A stretch of 64,000 nucleotides of DNA from Legionella drozanskii LLAP-1 (GCF_001467585.1 NZ_LNXY01000020.1:388456-452455); one strand, 5' to 3'; positions 27,893 to 38,665 are shown, counted from the first letter of the stretch. Program-made: numbers and translations. The notes: generated by a model not told the origin, from the sequence alone.

Positions 27893-30208
27893 TTACTTAG
27901 GGGCATCCAACCCAGATGAGCTCAGTACTTTCTGTACTTTTTCAGCCAAATTATTATCCTTTGCGTGATCAAGATGTTCTAAGGTCGATGAGTAATCTTT
28001 GAAAGTCACTTTACCTGTATTGACATCGTAAAGAGCGCCTACTAAGCCTACGCTTTCTTGTTCAATCATTAGTTTTAAAATCTGACTATCGTGATAAATT
28101 TGTTGCAGGGTATTGGCTATATTAAGCTCAGTAACATTCTTTACGAAATGATCGTTTTTAGATGTTCTATCGCCGGTGGTTTCCGTTTCAGCCGAGACGG
28201 CAGGCTGAATCTTAGCAAGCAATTGAGTAATATGACCTTTTTCAACGTGATCACAAGCTGCTTGAATAGCACCGCAACGAGTATGGCCTAAGACGACAAT
28301 TAATTTTGTCCCCACAACGTGACAAGCATATTCTATACTGGCTAAAACATCTTCATTAACAACGTTTCCTGCAATCCGTACGCAGAAGATATCACCAAAA
28401 CTCATATCAAAAATAGTCTCTACGGGCACACGCGAATCAATACATCCTAATACCACAGCAATTGGATGTTGTGTTTTAGCGGTATATTTAATATCAATGT
28501 TGGTAATTCGATGAATACGTCTGTCTTTAAGAAAGCGCTGATTACCTTCTCGCAAGATAGCAAGCACCTGATGAGGCATTAAGTTAGATTGAACGTCATA
28601 GGTGGTTACATTGATAAAATCAATAAAATTGTGAATATCATACTTATCTTGGAAACCAACTAAATTGAGTGAGATTTGTTTTAAGGGTGCTTGCTCATGC
28701 TGGAATTCTTTAATAAATTCAATGATTTCTTTATCAATATAATCGGAATACCTTGCATCGATAATAAGCTGAGAATTTTTAGGTATTGAACTAAGCTCAG
28801 CGACTAAAGATGCTTTATTTAAAAAGGTAATTTGTTGCGGTAAAACTAAACGGTTTGTTTCACCTGTGGTGTAAATTTCTTTGATAATATCCAAACGAGC
28901 GGTTGAGTTGGATTTTAAAATATAAAACAGACTTATCGCCAAACCTATAAGTATGCCCGTTAAGAGATTAAAAATGACAATACTAACAACGGTTGCAATA
29001 AAAGGGATAAATCTATCCATGCCCTGTTGGAAAATAGTACGATAGATGGAAGGTTTAGTTAGTTTATATCCGGTAAAAATTAAAATAGCGGCTAATGAAG
29101 ATAAAGGTATTTTATTGAGCCAATCTTCAATGAGGAGTACGGCTAAAAACAGAAATATCCCATGCAAGATGGTAGACATTTTTGTTTTTGAACCTGCTTG
29201 GATATTAACAGAAGTTCGCACAATCACGGAGGTCACTGGAATGCCGCCAATTAACCCAGCAGCTAAATTTCCAAAACCCTGAGCAACCAATTCTTGATCT
29301 TTGGAACAATAACGGTGTTTCTTATCCAGCTTTTCACCTGCTTTGACGTTGAGAAGGCTCTCCATTGAAGCGACAATAGCAATGATAACGGCATAGAGAT
29401 AAATTTTAGGATTGGACCAAGCTGACCAGGCGGGGTACTGCAATTGGCTTAATAAATCCGTAAAACCATTGTGGCTGGGAATATTAACAAGATGAGGGTA
29501 ATTTTGGGCAAAAGAGGAATGCGTAAATTGAAAGGCTTCATTCATTAAAATACCGGCAACAACAACAATAATTGGCGCTGGAATTCCTTTAATCCATTTT
29601 ATTTGTGTTTTTTCAAAGAAAATCAATAAAGCAAAAGAAATAAGCGAAATAATCGACGCCCCAGTATTAATATGCTGGGATAGTTCATAGAGAGGATTAA
29701 GTGCAAGACCTTCAGTGGATTCTAAAAGATGACCTTCAAGTTCTTTAAGATCCGTTGATAAAGTGAAGGCCAAAGGCAGTTGTTTAATAATTAAAAGAAT
29801 TCCAATTGCACATAAAAGACCTTGTACAACATTCGAGGGAATATAATCAGCCACAAAACCTGCCCGCAAGCTCCCAACAATGATTTGGAGAATTCCTGCA
29901 AGTAATAAGGCTAGAAGAAAGCTATTAAAATCTCCTAACTGAGAAAGTGCGGCTAAGACCACCGCAGCCATACCTGCTGCAGGACCACTCACACTCACCT
30001 GTGATCCACTCAACGCTCCAACAACAACCCCACCAATTATTCCGCTTATTATTCCAGAGAATAGTGGAGCTCCTGAGGCAAGAGCGATGCCTAAACAGAG
30101 GGGGACTGCAACAAGAAAAACAACGATACCTGCAATAAAATCAAATTTTAACTGGCGCTGTTGGTAAATACGTAATTTACGAAAACGAGTATTCATTGTT
30201 TCAATCAT
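27893..30208 (-). CDS. SulP-family transporter fused to a beta-carbonic anhydrase
   Basis: A 771-residue fusion. Residues about 15-450 are the SulP membrane core with a dozen hydrophobic segments (GIVVFLVAVPLCLGIALASGAPLFSGI at the start). Residues about 455-560 resemble a short STAS domain (SQLIIDARYSDYIDKEIIEFIKEF). Residues 575-771 are a beta-carbonic anhydrase with zinc ligands C589 (CIDSR), H642 and C645 (HTRC). Such fusions are thought to couple bicarbonate or anion transport with CO2 hydration; the substrate is inferred. It starts MIETMNTRF; the second Met is possible but has no ribosome site. Confidence 0.92.
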   Translation of the reverse strand: MIETMNTRFRKLRIYQQRQLKFDFIAGIVVFLVAVPLCLGIALASGAPLFSGIISGIIGGVVVGALSGSQVSVSGPAAGMAAVVLAALSQLGDFNSFLLALLLAGILQIIVGSLRAGFVADYIPSNVVQGLLCAIGILLIIKQLPLAFTLSTDLKELEGHLLESTEGLALNPLYELSQHINTGASIISLISFALLIFFEKTQIKWIKGIPAPIIVVVAGILMNEAFQFTHSSFAQNYPHLVNIPSHNGFTDLLSQLQYPAWSAWSNPKIYLYAVIIAIVASMESLLNVKAGEKLDKKHRYCSKDQELVAQGFGNLAAGLIGGIPVTSVIVRTSVNIQAGSKTKMSTILHGIFLFLAVLLIEDWLNKIPLSSLAAILIFTGYKLTKPSIYRTIFQQGMDRFIPFIATVVSIVIFNLLTGILIGLAISLFYILKSNSTARLDIIKEIYTTGETNRLVLPQQITFLNKASLVAELSSIPKNSQLIIDARYSDYIDKEIIEFIKEFQHEQAPLKQISLNLVGFQDKYDIHNFIDFINVTTYDVQSNLMPHQVLAILREGNQRFLKDRRIHRITNIDIKYTAKTQHPIAVVLGCIDSRVPVETIFDMSFGDIFCVRIAGNVVNEDVLASIEYACHVVGTKLIVVLGHTRCGAIQAACDHVEKGHITQLLAKIQPAVSAETETTGDRTSKNDHFVKNVTELNIANTLQQIYHDSQILKLMIEQESVGLVGALYDVNTGKVTFKDYSSTLEHLDHAKDNNLAEKVQKVLSSSGLDAPK

Positions 30209-30665
30209 AATTTATACACCCATGGTTTGGTGGCTGCAATAGTAACCTAAGTCACATTATCTTTACAAGAAAGATATATTTCTTAACCTTTTTGTAAATA
30301 TATTAGTAGTCTAATAGAGCTAAAGGATAGATTCTAGAGTCGAGTTTTATTGATAGGAAAACAAGCCTTATCAAACTTAACTTCTTATTTATCCAGGTTA
30401 TTTATATTGATAAAGACTGATTTTTTCATAGTTTTCTTAAGGAAATATTAGTATGAAAAAATTTTGCAGTTAGTGATTCTTTTGATCAGAATGTTGTCCT
30501 GCGTTGTGCAGGATAGAGTTATGGATTGGGCCTACATTCCACCTAGCCTTGAGGCAGCGAAGCGGTCAAGCTTTATAAGCTTTCTAGTCTAACGAAGGAA
30601 CTCCGTTGATAGAATGAACCTTGATTTCGCCTTGCGGAATCAAGGTTATGCTTCGGAAAGAGAAG
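30209..30665. other. Intergenic region with a strong hairpin, no gene seen
   Basis: 457-bp gap between ttcA and the SulP-carbonic anhydrase gene, both minus strand. AT-rich at 30240-30470 (the likely transporter promoter). A hairpin at 30617-30647 has perfect 10-bp arms AACCTTGATT/AATCAAGGTT extended by CGC/GCG around a CTT loop, lying 18 bp past the ttcA stop, which suggests an RNA end without a T-run. ATTGGGCCTACATTCCACCTAG near 30524-30545 looks like a decayed GTTGGGCC-family repeat. Confidence 0.55.
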
Positions 30666-31523
30666 CTATAGCAAGGGCTCTTCCTCTGTCAATTCTGGTA
30701 TTTCCTCTTCAAATAATACTGACTCAAGCTCATCCCTTGTATTAATTAGCTGATTTTCCAAATTTTTAAATTGCCATAAACCTTGATCCATCAATTGGCT
30801 AGGTTTAATACTTTGTAAAGCATGCAAAATATTACTTGGAACTTTGGGATTCTCTTCGGCAAGCTGGTCAATGAGCCTTCCAATCCGCTTGCGAGCTAGG
30901 TTTTCCTGTGAGCCACATAAATTACAAGGAATGATAGGAAAAGCTTGTTCTTCTGCAAATTTAATGATGTCACGTTCTTGAGCATAGCAAAGAGGACGAA
31001 TAACGATGTGTTTTTTATTGTCGCTTAATAACTTAGGCGGCATAGAACGTATATCTCCATTGTAAAGAATAGACATCATTAAGGTACGAATTAAATCATC
31101 GCGATGGTGGCCTAGAGCAATTTTTGTATATCCATGCTCTTCAGCATAGCGATAAATAATGCCCCGTCTCAATCGAGAGCAAAGTGAACAATAGGTTTTG
31201 CCTTCAGGTATTTTTTCTTTAACGATAGTATAAGTGTCGCGAGTTAAAATCTCATGAGGAATATTTCTTTGATGAAGCCATTCTCGTAATTGACTATCGT
31301 CCCAACCAGGTTGAGCTTGATCTAAAGTAAAAGCAAACACTTCAAATTTATTATTCGAGCGTTTTCGTAAATGATGCAATAAAGTGAGCAGAGTAAACGA
31401 ATCTTTTCCGCCGGATAAACACACCATTACTCGGTCGCCACGTTGAATCATATTGAAATCGGCAATGGCTTTACCCGTATAGTGTAAGAGTTTTTTTTCG
31501 ATTATAGAGGGGTTCGTAGACAT
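30666..31523 (-). CDS. ttcA: tRNA 2-thiocytidine(32) synthetase TtcA
   Basis: A 285-residue PP-loop ATPase. SGGKDS at residues 37-42 is the ATP-binding loop, and the iron-sulfur cysteines are in [11 protein letters not shown] near residue 113 and PCNLCGSQ near residue 200, the family's CxxC plus later Cys arrangement. It adds sulfur to C32 of certain tRNAs. [34 protein letters not shown] and an acidic C-terminal tail follow, as in other TtcA proteins. About 80 bp separate it from the end of tolC upstream. Confidence 0.93.
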   Translation of the reverse strand: MSTNPSIIEKKLLHYTGKAIADFNMIQRGDRVMVCLSGGKDSFTLLTLLHHLRKRSNNKFEVFAFTLDQAQPGWDDSQLREWLHQRNIPHEILTRDTYTIVKEKIPEGKTYCSLCSRLRRGIIYRYAEEHGYTKIALGHHRDDLIRTLMMSILYNGDIRSMPPKLLSDNKKHIVIRPLCYAQERDIIKFAEEQAFPIIPCNLCGSQENLARKRIGRLIDQLAEENPKVPSNILHALQSIKPSQLMDQGLWQFKNLENQLINTRDELESVLFEEEIPELTEEEPLL

Positions 31524-31601
31524 AATTACAACCTAATAAAATGAAATTTAACGGATGAAAAAATAGATTTATTAATCGATAAAATTCGTCCGCGATGAGA
31601 G

Positions 31602-32990
31602 TTATTTAGTAACATTATTCGAAATTTGAGGCGGGAAGCTAGTGATACGAGTGGTTTCTAACCAAGAATTAATCTCTTCAATATCATTGACATTCAAAGT
31701 TCCTGCCAGATATTTTAAATTTAAAAAGGCATTGATTAGATTATATTGATCACTCGCAAGTTGTTCTTGAGCTTCAAACAGCCGTTGTTGCGCATTAACT
31801 ACATCAACCATGGTTCGTGTTCCCACCTGAAACTGGGCTTCTGTGCTTTCTAACGAATTTTGTTGAGAAATAATGGTTTGCCTGTCGGCTTTTACTTTTG
31901 AAATACCATCGATAATTGTATTAAAGGCAATACGGCTGTTGACCTCCACATCGCGATAAGTCTGCTCTAACTGTTGACTTGAAGTCTGAAAATCATATTG
32001 TGCTTGTCTAGTTTTTGCTTCAACCAATCCCCCTTGAAATATAGGAAAGTTCATCGCAACTGCTAAACTGGCAGTCGTTTGCTTGAAGGGAACGAAAAAT
32101 GAGGTTGTGCTGTCTGTTGCATTTACATTGGATTGGATATGAGTTTGTAGCGCATTCCCTTGCAAGGCAAAAGTCGGCCAGCTTGCAGATGATTGTGTTT
32201 TAATGTTTTCACGTGAAGAAAGCAAACGATATTTAGCCGAAAAAAGCTTATAATTTTGTCTTAGCCCTGTATTAACCCATTCAGTGACATTATCAGGTTC
32301 AGGTTTAACTAAGGGGATGCGGCTATCTCGAAGAGGCGAGAGGTGCTCGTACACATGATTGGTCAATTTACGTAGATTTTCATTTTGATTAATCTGGTTA
32401 TTTCTCGAGGAAATAACTTGAGCAACGGATTGGTCATAAGCTGCTTTGGCTTCATACACAGAGGTAATGGCATCTAAGCCCACTTTAAAACGCTGTTCTG
32501 CCTGATCGAATTGGCGTTTATTAGCCCGTTTTTTTGCTTCCGCAAAGTTGAGTGTATCTTTGGCTAGTAAGATCTGGAAGTAGGCACTGGCAGTGCGTAG
32601 AATTAAATTTTGTGCTGCATCATTAAAGGTGGCTTGCGCCGCTTTAACTGAGGCTTTGGCTTGTTGAACCTGAGACCAGGCTTGGTAATTAAAAAGTGCT
32701 TGTGATGAGTTAACCTGCCAGTAATTACTATTATAAGTACTCACCAAAGAACCATCTGCAGTCACCACGTTCTCATAGTTACGAGCAATTTGTGCTTTTA
32801 TACCCATTTGCGGGTATAAAGCGGAACGAGCTTGAGGAATTGCCTCAGAGCTGGACATATAAGTGCTATAGGCTTGCTTAAATAGAGGATCATTATCCAG
32901 CGCTTGCTGGTAGATATCCATCAAATCGGTTGCGTGCGACATGAAAGGTACGCCGAAAGCGAACAGCAAGCATAATAGCGTTTTTTTCAT
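31602..32990 (-). CDS. tolC: TolC-family outer-membrane efflux channel
   Basis: A 462-residue protein with signal peptide MKKTLLCLLFAFGVPFMSHA and the TolC opening TDLMDIYQQALDNDPLFKQA. Two long helical hairpin halves repeat the fold (RTASAYFQILLAKDTLNFAEAKK; and VEVNSRIAFNTIIDGISKVKADRQTI with QVGTRTMVDVVNAQQRLFEAQ). It would form the trimeric outer-membrane exit duct for type I secretion and RND pumps. It begins 11 bp after the pcm-like gene and the two are probably cotranscribed, a pairing also seen in other gammaproteobacteria. Confidence 0.94.
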   Translation of the reverse strand: MKKTLLCLLFAFGVPFMSHATDLMDIYQQALDNDPLFKQAYSTYMSSSEAIPQARSALYPQMGIKAQIARNYENVVTADGSLVSTYNSNYWQVNSSQALFNYQAWSQVQQAKASVKAAQATFNDAAQNLILRTASAYFQILLAKDTLNFAEAKKRANKRQFDQAEQRFKVGLDAITSVYEAKAAYDQSVAQVISSRNNQINQNENLRKLTNHVYEHLSPLRDSRIPLVKPEPDNVTEWVNTGLRQNYKLFSAKYRLLSSRENIKTQSSASWPTFALQGNALQTHIQSNVNATDSTTSFFVPFKQTTASLAVAMNFPIFQGGLVEAKTRQAQYDFQTSSQQLEQTYRDVEVNSRIAFNTIIDGISKVKADRQTIISQQNSLESTEAQFQVGTRTMVDVVNAQQRLFEAQEQLASDQYNLINAFLNLKYLAGTLNVNDIEEINSWLETTRITSFPPQISNNVTK

Positions 32991-33001
32991 ACAAAATTGT
33001 C

Positions 33002-33658
33002 CTAGAAAACAAATTCTTTGCGTTTTAACTTATCAATCAAAGGTGGGATGCATGTTTCAAACAGTACATGACCATGCCAGCTCCCATCGTGATCTAATTG
33101 ATGCAATTGACCTTGCATGACGGGTGCTTGACCGACGATAGCAAATAATTTGCCGCCAGGTAAGATTTGTAAGCGGTGCGTTTCGGTTATTGCTTCAACT
33201 GCTCCCGTCAAGATCACCACGTCATAAGGTGCTTTATCGAGCCAGCCTCGGCAAGCATCGCCAGTAATGAGTTCCACATTAGTGCAGTGATGTTCATTGA
33301 GCTTACGTCGCGCGTAGCTAGTAAAATCAGAGAAGTAGTCGATGCTCAATACTTTTTTACTTAATCGGCTTAGGAGCGCTGTTAAATAGCCGGTTCCTGT
33401 GCCTACTTCTAAAACTGTTTCATGACCTTGAAGAGCAAGTTCTTGCAGAAGTATGCCTTCTTCTAAAGGCGTCAGCATTCGTTGATCGTGCATCAAAGGA
33501 ATTTGCATATCTGAGTAAGCAAATTGCTGCATAGCATTGGGTACGAACTCTTGGCGTGGGATTTCATCGAAAAGAGAGAGAATTGTTTCATTAAGAACAT
33601 TACCAGTACGAAGTTGCTGTTTGAGCATGTTAATTCGTGCGTTTTGACTTGTAGTCAT
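33002..33658 (-). CDS. pcm: Protein-L-isoaspartate O-methyltransferase family protein
   Basis: A 218-residue SAM-dependent methyltransferase. It has NARINMLKQQLRTGNVLNETILSLFDEIPRQEFVP at the N-terminus, LTPLEEGILLQELALQ, the SAM motif VLEVGTGTGYLTALLSRL near residue 80 and the YDVVILTGAVEAITE motif. Family members repair isoaspartyl residues. The usual T-x-SQP-x-IVA motif is replaced here by MLTPLEEGILLQEL, so activity on isoaspartate is less certain, as in the shortened homologues found next to tolC. Confidence 0.82.
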   Translation of the reverse strand: MTTSQNARINMLKQQLRTGNVLNETILSLFDEIPRQEFVPNAMQQFAYSDMQIPLMHDQRMLTPLEEGILLQELALQGHETVLEVGTGTGYLTALLSRLSKKVLSIDYFSDFTSYARRKLNEHHCTNVELITGDACRGWLDKAPYDVVILTGAVEAITETHRLQILPGGKLFAIVGQAPVMQGQLHQLDHDGSWHGHVLFETCIPPLIDKLKRKEFVF

Positions 33659-33922
33659 CAGTTCACCATCACATTAAAGATCCGCTTATGCTAATCATTC
33701 AACTCTACATGGCATCGTAGGAACAATTATAAGCATAACCTAGGTTAAAACGTTGCGACGATTTTAGCAAGAATTGAGAAAAGGTGCGATCGATTCCATA
33801 ACGATTAGGTCATTTAAATGTTTTTTTTAAATTGATCGGTGAAATTAAAGCATTTGCGTAGTGGACTTGTGTAAAATTTGTTATCATCGGCCCATTTTAT
33901 TTAAGACCCAAAGGAGAGGATT

Positions 33923-35107
33923 GTGCGCGAGCGATTTACTGAATTCTTAAAAGATGAATTGAATACACTCAAGGACGAAGGCTTATATAAATCAGAACGT
34001 ATAATAGCAAGTCAACAACAAGCTGCGGTGCAAGTAAAAGAAGGCGAAGTAATTAATTTATGTGCTAATAACTACTTGGGACTAGCCAATCATCCTGTTT
34101 TAATCGGGGAAGGGCAAAAAGCTTTAGAAAAATACGGCTATGGCATGGCTTCTGTGCGTTTCATCTGTGGTACACAAACAGTCCATAAAGAATTAGAACG
34201 TAAAATAAGTAATTTTTTGGGGACTGAGGATACTATTCTTTATTCCTCTTGCTTCGATGCAAACACGGGCTTGTTTGAAACGCTTTTAGGGCCCGAGGAT
34301 GCCATTATTAGCGATGCCTTAAATCATGCCAGCATTATCGACGGTGTACGTCTCTGCAAGGCACAACGTTTTCGTTATGCCAATAATGATATGAGCGACC
34401 TAGAAGCTCAACTTAGAGCGGCTAAAGATGCACGATTTCGTTTAATTGCCACCGATGGTGTATTTTCCATGGACGGCATCATTGCCAATTTAGCGGCTAT
34501 TTGTGAATTGGCCGATCGTTATGATGCCATGGTGATGGTTGATGATTCACATGCAGTTGGCTTTATGGGGGAAACAGGACGAGGAACACCTGAGTATTGT
34601 GGTGTCGCTGATCGAGTGGATATTCTCACCGGAACCTTAGGTAAAGCGCTTGGTGGTGCATCGGGCGGGTACACTTCGGCCAATGCGGTCATTGTGGATT
34701 GGTTGCGCCAGCGCTCAAGGCCTTATTTGTTTTCAAATACCTTAGCACCTGTCATTGCTCACAGTTCAATTGCCGTCTTAACTATGCTTGAGAATAGCAA
34801 TGAATTATCGCAAAAATTAAAGAGAAACAGTCAATATTTTCGCAGAGGTATGACGCAACTTGGATTTAATTTGGTTCCTGGCGAACACGCAATCATTCCA
34901 GTTATGCTGGGAGATGCCGCTTTAGCGGGTCGTATGGCTGATCGTTTATTAAAAGAAGGGATTTATGTGGTTGGTTTTTCTTATCCCGTTGTACCTAAAG
35001 GAAAAGCAAGAATTCGCACGCAAATGTCAGCTGCTCATGAACTAGAACATTTAGATAAAGCTATCAATGCCTTTGGCAAAGTGGGCAAAGAGCTTGGGGT
35101 CATTTGA
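33923..35107 (+). CDS. kbl: Glycine C-acetyltransferase (2-amino-3-ketobutyrate CoA ligase)
   Basis: A 394-residue PLP enzyme that cleaves 2-amino-3-oxobutyrate with CoA to glycine and acetyl-CoA, the second step of threonine breakdown. The start is a GTG at 33923 with AAGGAG 8 bp upstream. Recognisable stretches are [10 protein letters not shown], the [22 protein letters not shown] aspartate region, and [18 protein letters not shown] carrying the Schiff-base lysine. tdh follows 60 bp downstream, forming the kbl-tdh pair. Confidence 0.96.
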   Translation: MRERFTEFLKDELNTLKDEGLYKSERIIASQQQAAVQVKEGEVINLCANNYLGLANHPVLIGEGQKALEKYGYGMASVRFICGTQTVHKELERKISNFLGTEDTILYSSCFDANTGLFETLLGPEDAIISDALNHASIIDGVRLCKAQRFRYANNDMSDLEAQLRAAKDARFRLIATDGVFSMDGIIANLAAICELADRYDAMVMVDDSHAVGFMGETGRGTPEYCGVADRVDILTGTLGKALGGASGGYTSANAVIVDWLRQRSRPYLFSNTLAPVIAHSSIAVLTMLENSNELSQKLKRNSQYFRRGMTQLGFNLVPGEHAIIPVMLGDAALAGRMADRLLKEGIYVVGFSYPVVPKGKARIRTQMSAAHELEHLDKAINAFGKVGKELGVI

Positions 35108-35167
35108 TAAAATTTTAAGAGCTATTTTTAATACCCCTAAGTTAGCGGGTCGTTTTTGGGAGGTTGT

Positions 35168-36193
35168 ATGAAATCATTAGTGAAAGCCAAGCGTGAGCCA
35201 GGAATTTGGATGCAAGATGTACCAGTTCCTGAATATGGCGTTAATGATGTGCTGATTAAAATTCATAAAACCGCCATCTGCGGAACTGATATTCATATCT
35301 ATTCTTGGGATGATTGGGCTCAGGCAACTATTCCTGTGCCGATGACGGTAGGGCATGAGTTTTACGGTGAAATTGCGGAAATTGGTCGTGAAGTGCAGGG
35401 ATTGAAAGTCGGACAGCGTGTGTCTGGAGAAGGACATATTACTTGTGGAGTATGTCGTAATTGTCGTGCTGGTAAACGACATCTTTGCCGTAATACGGTT
35501 GGAGTGGGTGTGAATCGTCCAGGTTGTTTTGCGGAATATCTAGTAATGCCTGCAACGAATGTCATTGTTTTACCGGATAACATTAGTGCTGAACAAGCAG
35601 CTATTTTCGATCCTTTTGGTAATGCAACTCACTGCGCTTTAGCCTTTGATGTGGTCGGTGAAGATGTATTGATCACCGGCGCAGGCCCCATAGGCATCAT
35701 GGCGGTAGCAATTGTACGTCATATTGGTGCCCGTCATGTGGTTATTACTGACGTGAATGAGTGTCGGCTTGAACTTGCCAAAAAAATGGGCGCTACCCGC
35801 GCTGTCAATGTGAAAAATCAAAACCTCAACGAGGTGATGGATGAATTAGGCATGCTTGAAGGATTCGATGTTGGTTTGGAAATGTCAGGAAATCCGACAG
35901 CATTTAACGACATGGTCAAAGCAATGAACAATGGTGGACACATTGCTATGTTAGGTATTCCACCTAAAGAAACGCTCATTGATTGGAACCAAGTCATATT
36001 CAAAGGACTTGTGATCAAAGGAATTTATGGTCGCGAAATGTTTGAAACTTGGTATAAAATGATTGCGATGTTACAAAGCGGTTTGAATTTAGAGCCAGTA
36101 ATGACGCATCATTTCCCCGTCGCTGAATACCAACAGGCGTTTCAAATTATGGCATCCGGTCAATCAGGAAAAGTTATTCTCGATTGGTCTTAA
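35168..36193 (+). CDS. tdh: L-threonine 3-dehydrogenase
   Basis: A 341-residue zinc-dependent, NAD-linked medium-chain dehydrogenase, exactly the usual Tdh length when started at the ATG at 35168, which follows GGGAGG; a TTG four codons earlier opens the frame. Catalytic zinc site [14 protein letters not shown] and GHEF, structural zinc site [15 protein letters not shown], and the NAD fold [20 protein letters not shown] are all visible. It makes 2-amino-3-oxobutyrate, the substrate of the adjacent kbl product. Confidence 0.97.
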   Translation: MKSLVKAKREPGIWMQDVPVPEYGVNDVLIKIHKTAICGTDIHIYSWDDWAQATIPVPMTVGHEFYGEIAEIGREVQGLKVGQRVSGEGHITCGVCRNCRAGKRHLCRNTVGVGVNRPGCFAEYLVMPATNVIVLPDNISAEQAAIFDPFGNATHCALAFDVVGEDVLITGAGPIGIMAVAIVRHIGARHVVITDVNECRLELAKKMGATRAVNVKNQNLNEVMDELGMLEGFDVGLEMSGNPTAFNDMVKAMNNGGHIAMLGIPPKETLIDWNQVIFKGLVIKGIYGREMFETWYKMIAMLQSGLNLEPVMTHHFPVAEYQQAFQIMASGQSGKVILDWS

Positions 36194-36283
36194 CTGAGAT
36201 ACTTAAGATACTTGAGTATGCGCTTGAGTAATCCAGTCATATGGTTTACCTTCTGCGCCTGCTTTTAGTGAGTTGGAGCATTT

Positions 36284-37957
36284 ATGTCGCAATACATTTT
36301 TACGATGAATCGGGTATCGAAAATTGTCGATAACCAACGTTTTATTTTAAAGGATATTTCCCTGAGCTTTTTTCCAGGGGCAAAAATAGGTGTCTTGGGC
36401 TTAAATGGCTCCGGTAAGTCCACTTTATTACGCATTATGGCTGGAGTAGACAAGCAACATGAAGGCGAGGCGAGGCCGCAACCAGGCATTAAAATTGGTT
36501 ATTTAGAGCAGGAACCTCAGCTTGATTTTGATAAGACAGTGCGTGCTATTGTCGAAGAAGGTGTAGCAGAAATAAAAGGCAAATTGGCCGAATTTGATGA
36601 AATAAGTATGCGCTTTGCCGAGCCAATGAGTGATGAGGAAATGAATTCATTACTAGAGAAGCAAGGCGAGCTGCAAAATGACATTGAAACGCATGGTGGT
36701 TGGGATCTTGATCGACGTCTAGATATTGCCGCAGATGCGTTAAGGTTACCGGAATGGGACGCCAAAATATCTTTACTTTCAGGGGGAGAGCGACGTCGTG
36801 TAGCGCTTTGCCGTTTACTGTTATCAAGCCCAGACATGTTATTATTGGATGAGCCGACTAACCATTTAGATGCAGAAAGTGTTGCCTGGCTAGAGCGTTA
36901 TCTGGAAGAATTTTCTGGAACCGTGGTTGCAATTACCCACGATCGTTATTTCTTGGACAATGCTGCTGAATGGATATTAGAGCTCGATCGCGGAGAGGGT
37001 ATTCCTTACAAAGGAAACTACACCGCTTGGCTTGAGCAAAAAGAAGAGCGTTTGGCTATGGAAGAGAAGCAGCAAGCGTCTCATGAACGGGCGATTAAAG
37101 CAGAACTTGAATGGGTTCGCACTTCACCGAAGGGACGTCATGCTAAGTCTAAGGCAAGACTTGCTCGCTTTGAAGAAATGAATTCTAAAGAATTCCAAAA
37201 ACGTAATGAAACCAATGAGTTATATATACCACCTGGTGAGCGTTTGGGTGATTTAGTCATCGAAGGAAAAAATATCTGCAAATCATTCGGCGATCGTTTA
37301 TTGATTGATAATTTAAATTTCCAATTACCCAAAGGCGGCATCCTCGGTATTATTGGTCCGAACGGTGCTGGTAAGTCGACTTTCCTAAAAATGATCACCG
37401 GCCAAGAACAACCTGATCAGGGTGAAATTCGTATTGGTGATACTGTTCATTTAGCTTATGTTGACCAAATGCGCGATCACTTGGCGGATAATAAAACAGT
37501 ATGGGAGGAGATTGCTGATGGTCACGATATTATGCAGGTCGGCGCCTTCCAGATGCCGTCACGAGCTTATGTTGGACGCTTCAATTTTAAAGGTGCAGAT
37601 CAACAAAAGAAAATAGGTCTGTTATCCGGTGGGGAACGAAACCGGGTGCACTTGGCCAAATTACTTAAACGCGGTGGCAATGTCTTACTACTCGATGAGC
37701 CCAGTAATGATCTGGATGTAGAAACGCTGAGAGCTCTCGAAGGCGCTATTTTGAATTTTCCTGGCAGCGCCGTTGTTATTTCCCATGATCGCTGGTTTCT
37801 CGATCGAGTCTGTACTCATTTAATGGCTTTTGAAGGGGATTCTCAAGTTGTTTACTTTGAAGGCAACTACAGTGACTATGAGGAAGATAAGAAAAAACGA
37901 TTAGGTGATGCAGCCACTAAGCCTTCACGAATTAAATATCGTCGCTTGAAAGGTTAA
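36284..37957 (+). CDS. ettA: Energy-dependent translational throttle protein EttA
   Basis: A 557-residue ABC-F protein with two ATPase domains and no membrane part. Domain 1 has GLNGSGKSTLLR, LSGGERRRVALCRLL and DEPTNHLD; the linker has the arm and basic region (SPKGRHAKSKARLARFEEM); domain 2 has GPNGAGKSTFLKM, LSGGERNRVHLAKLL and DEPSNDLDVETLRALE. EttA binds the ribosomal E site and gates elongation according to ATP/ADP. A GGAG site precedes the ATG. A 26-bp palindrome follows the stop. Confidence 0.96.
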   Translation: MSQYIFTMNRVSKIVDNQRFILKDISLSFFPGAKIGVLGLNGSGKSTLLRIMAGVDKQHEGEARPQPGIKIGYLEQEPQLDFDKTVRAIVEEGVAEIKGKLAEFDEISMRFAEPMSDEEMNSLLEKQGELQNDIETHGGWDLDRRLDIAADALRLPEWDAKISLLSGGERRRVALCRLLLSSPDMLLLDEPTNHLDAESVAWLERYLEEFSGTVVAITHDRYFLDNAAEWILELDRGEGIPYKGNYTAWLEQKEERLAMEEKQQASHERAIKAELEWVRTSPKGRHAKSKARLARFEEMNSKEFQKRNETNELYIPPGERLGDLVIEGKNICKSFGDRLLIDNLNFQLPKGGILGIIGPNGAGKSTFLKMITGQEQPDQGEIRIGDTVHLAYVDQMRDHLADNKTVWEEIADGHDIMQVGAFQMPSRAYVGRFNFKGADQQKKIGLLSGGERNRVHLAKLLKRGGNVLLLDEPSNDLDVETLRALEGAILNFPGSAVVISHDRWFLDRVCTHLMAFEGDSQVVYFEGNYSDYEEDKKKRLGDAATKPSRIKYRRLKG

Positions 37958-37965
37958 GATAAAAA

Positions 37966-37991
37966 TAGGTAAACCAAATTTGGTTTACCTA
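37966..37991 (+). terminator. Palindromic hairpin after ettA
   Basis: A perfect 26-bp palindrome whose half is TAGGTAAACCAAA, starting 8 bp past the ettA stop. It would form a strong hairpin at the 3' end of ettA mRNA, but the following bases lack a T-run, so it may be a processing or stability element instead of an intrinsic terminator. Confidence 0.55.
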
Positions 37992-38032
37992 AGCATTTAT
38001 AAAATTAATAATAAAAGAGAGAAATTTTTACC

Positions 38033-38617
38033 ATGAAAAAGTTGTTGTGGGCTGGCGCGCTGTGCCTTGGTCTGGCGGGTTGTATGGAATATTATGATGA
38101 ATCAACATTAATCACCGACGATGTTGGTGTTGTACATCGCACGACTCATTATCTTCGTGATAAACGAGGACGTGAATATTTCCCTGTCAAAGCGCCAGCA
38201 ACAGGCAAAAAGCAATTTATTTTTGATCCTAAGGCTTATGCTTGGGCTGCCTATGATCCAGAAGGCAATCGCTTAATGACAGGTAGTGCTTCAGGTGGTA
38301 AGGATGTTTGCGATGAAAATTCCGGTCAATCCTGTCGGACAGTTACCGGCAGTTTCCGTGTTTATAATAAACGTGGCCTTGAATGTCGTTCAGGCGAATA
38401 CCCTGTAGAAACGACTGGCGGCGCAAAAATGCCTTATTGCATGTACTTCTTTAGAGGGTTTACTATTCATGCAGCGTATGAGGTTCCTTTTGCAAATACT
38501 AGCCATGGCTGTGTGCGTGTTCTTCCTAGTGCCGCTAAATGGTTAAACGAACAGTTTATTACGGTAGGAACTCAAGTGACTATATTGCCTTATCCAGACG
38601 AGAGCAGCACCTCATAA
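38033..38617 (+). CDS. L,D-transpeptidase (YkuD domain) lipoprotein
   Basis: A 194-residue exported protein with a lipoprotein signal (MKKLLWAGALCLGLAGC, lipid-bearing Cys at residue 17). The C-terminal YkuD catalytic motif is present as FTIHAAYEVPFANTSHGCVRVLPSAAKWL, with the conserved His and the catalytic Cys in SHGCVR. It would cross-link peptidoglycan stem peptides or anchor proteins at the periplasmic side of the membrane. The EnhA-like proteins of Legionella have a related domain. Monocistronic. Confidence 0.9.
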   Translation: MKKLLWAGALCLGLAGCMEYYDESTLITDDVGVVHRTTHYLRDKRGREYFPVKAPATGKKQFIFDPKAYAWAAYDPEGNRLMTGSASGGKDVCDENSGQSCRTVTGSFRVYNKRGLECRSGEYPVETTGGAKMPYCMYFFRGFTIHAAYEVPFANTSHGCVRVLPSAAKWLNEQFITVGTQVTILPYPDESSTS

Positions 38618-38665
38618 AATGGTCGTTGTGTCTTCCAACAAATTCCTTATTTTCCATTTGGTGAA

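Noticed and set aside
30617..30647. Possible tRNA or small RNA in the gap after ttcA
   Set aside because: Only a single simple hairpin is present; no tRNA arms or CCA end can be drawn.
33002..33658. Assigning pcm as a fully active isoaspartyl repair enzyme
   Set aside because: The usual TxSQPxIVA substrate motif is replaced, so only family membership is claimed.
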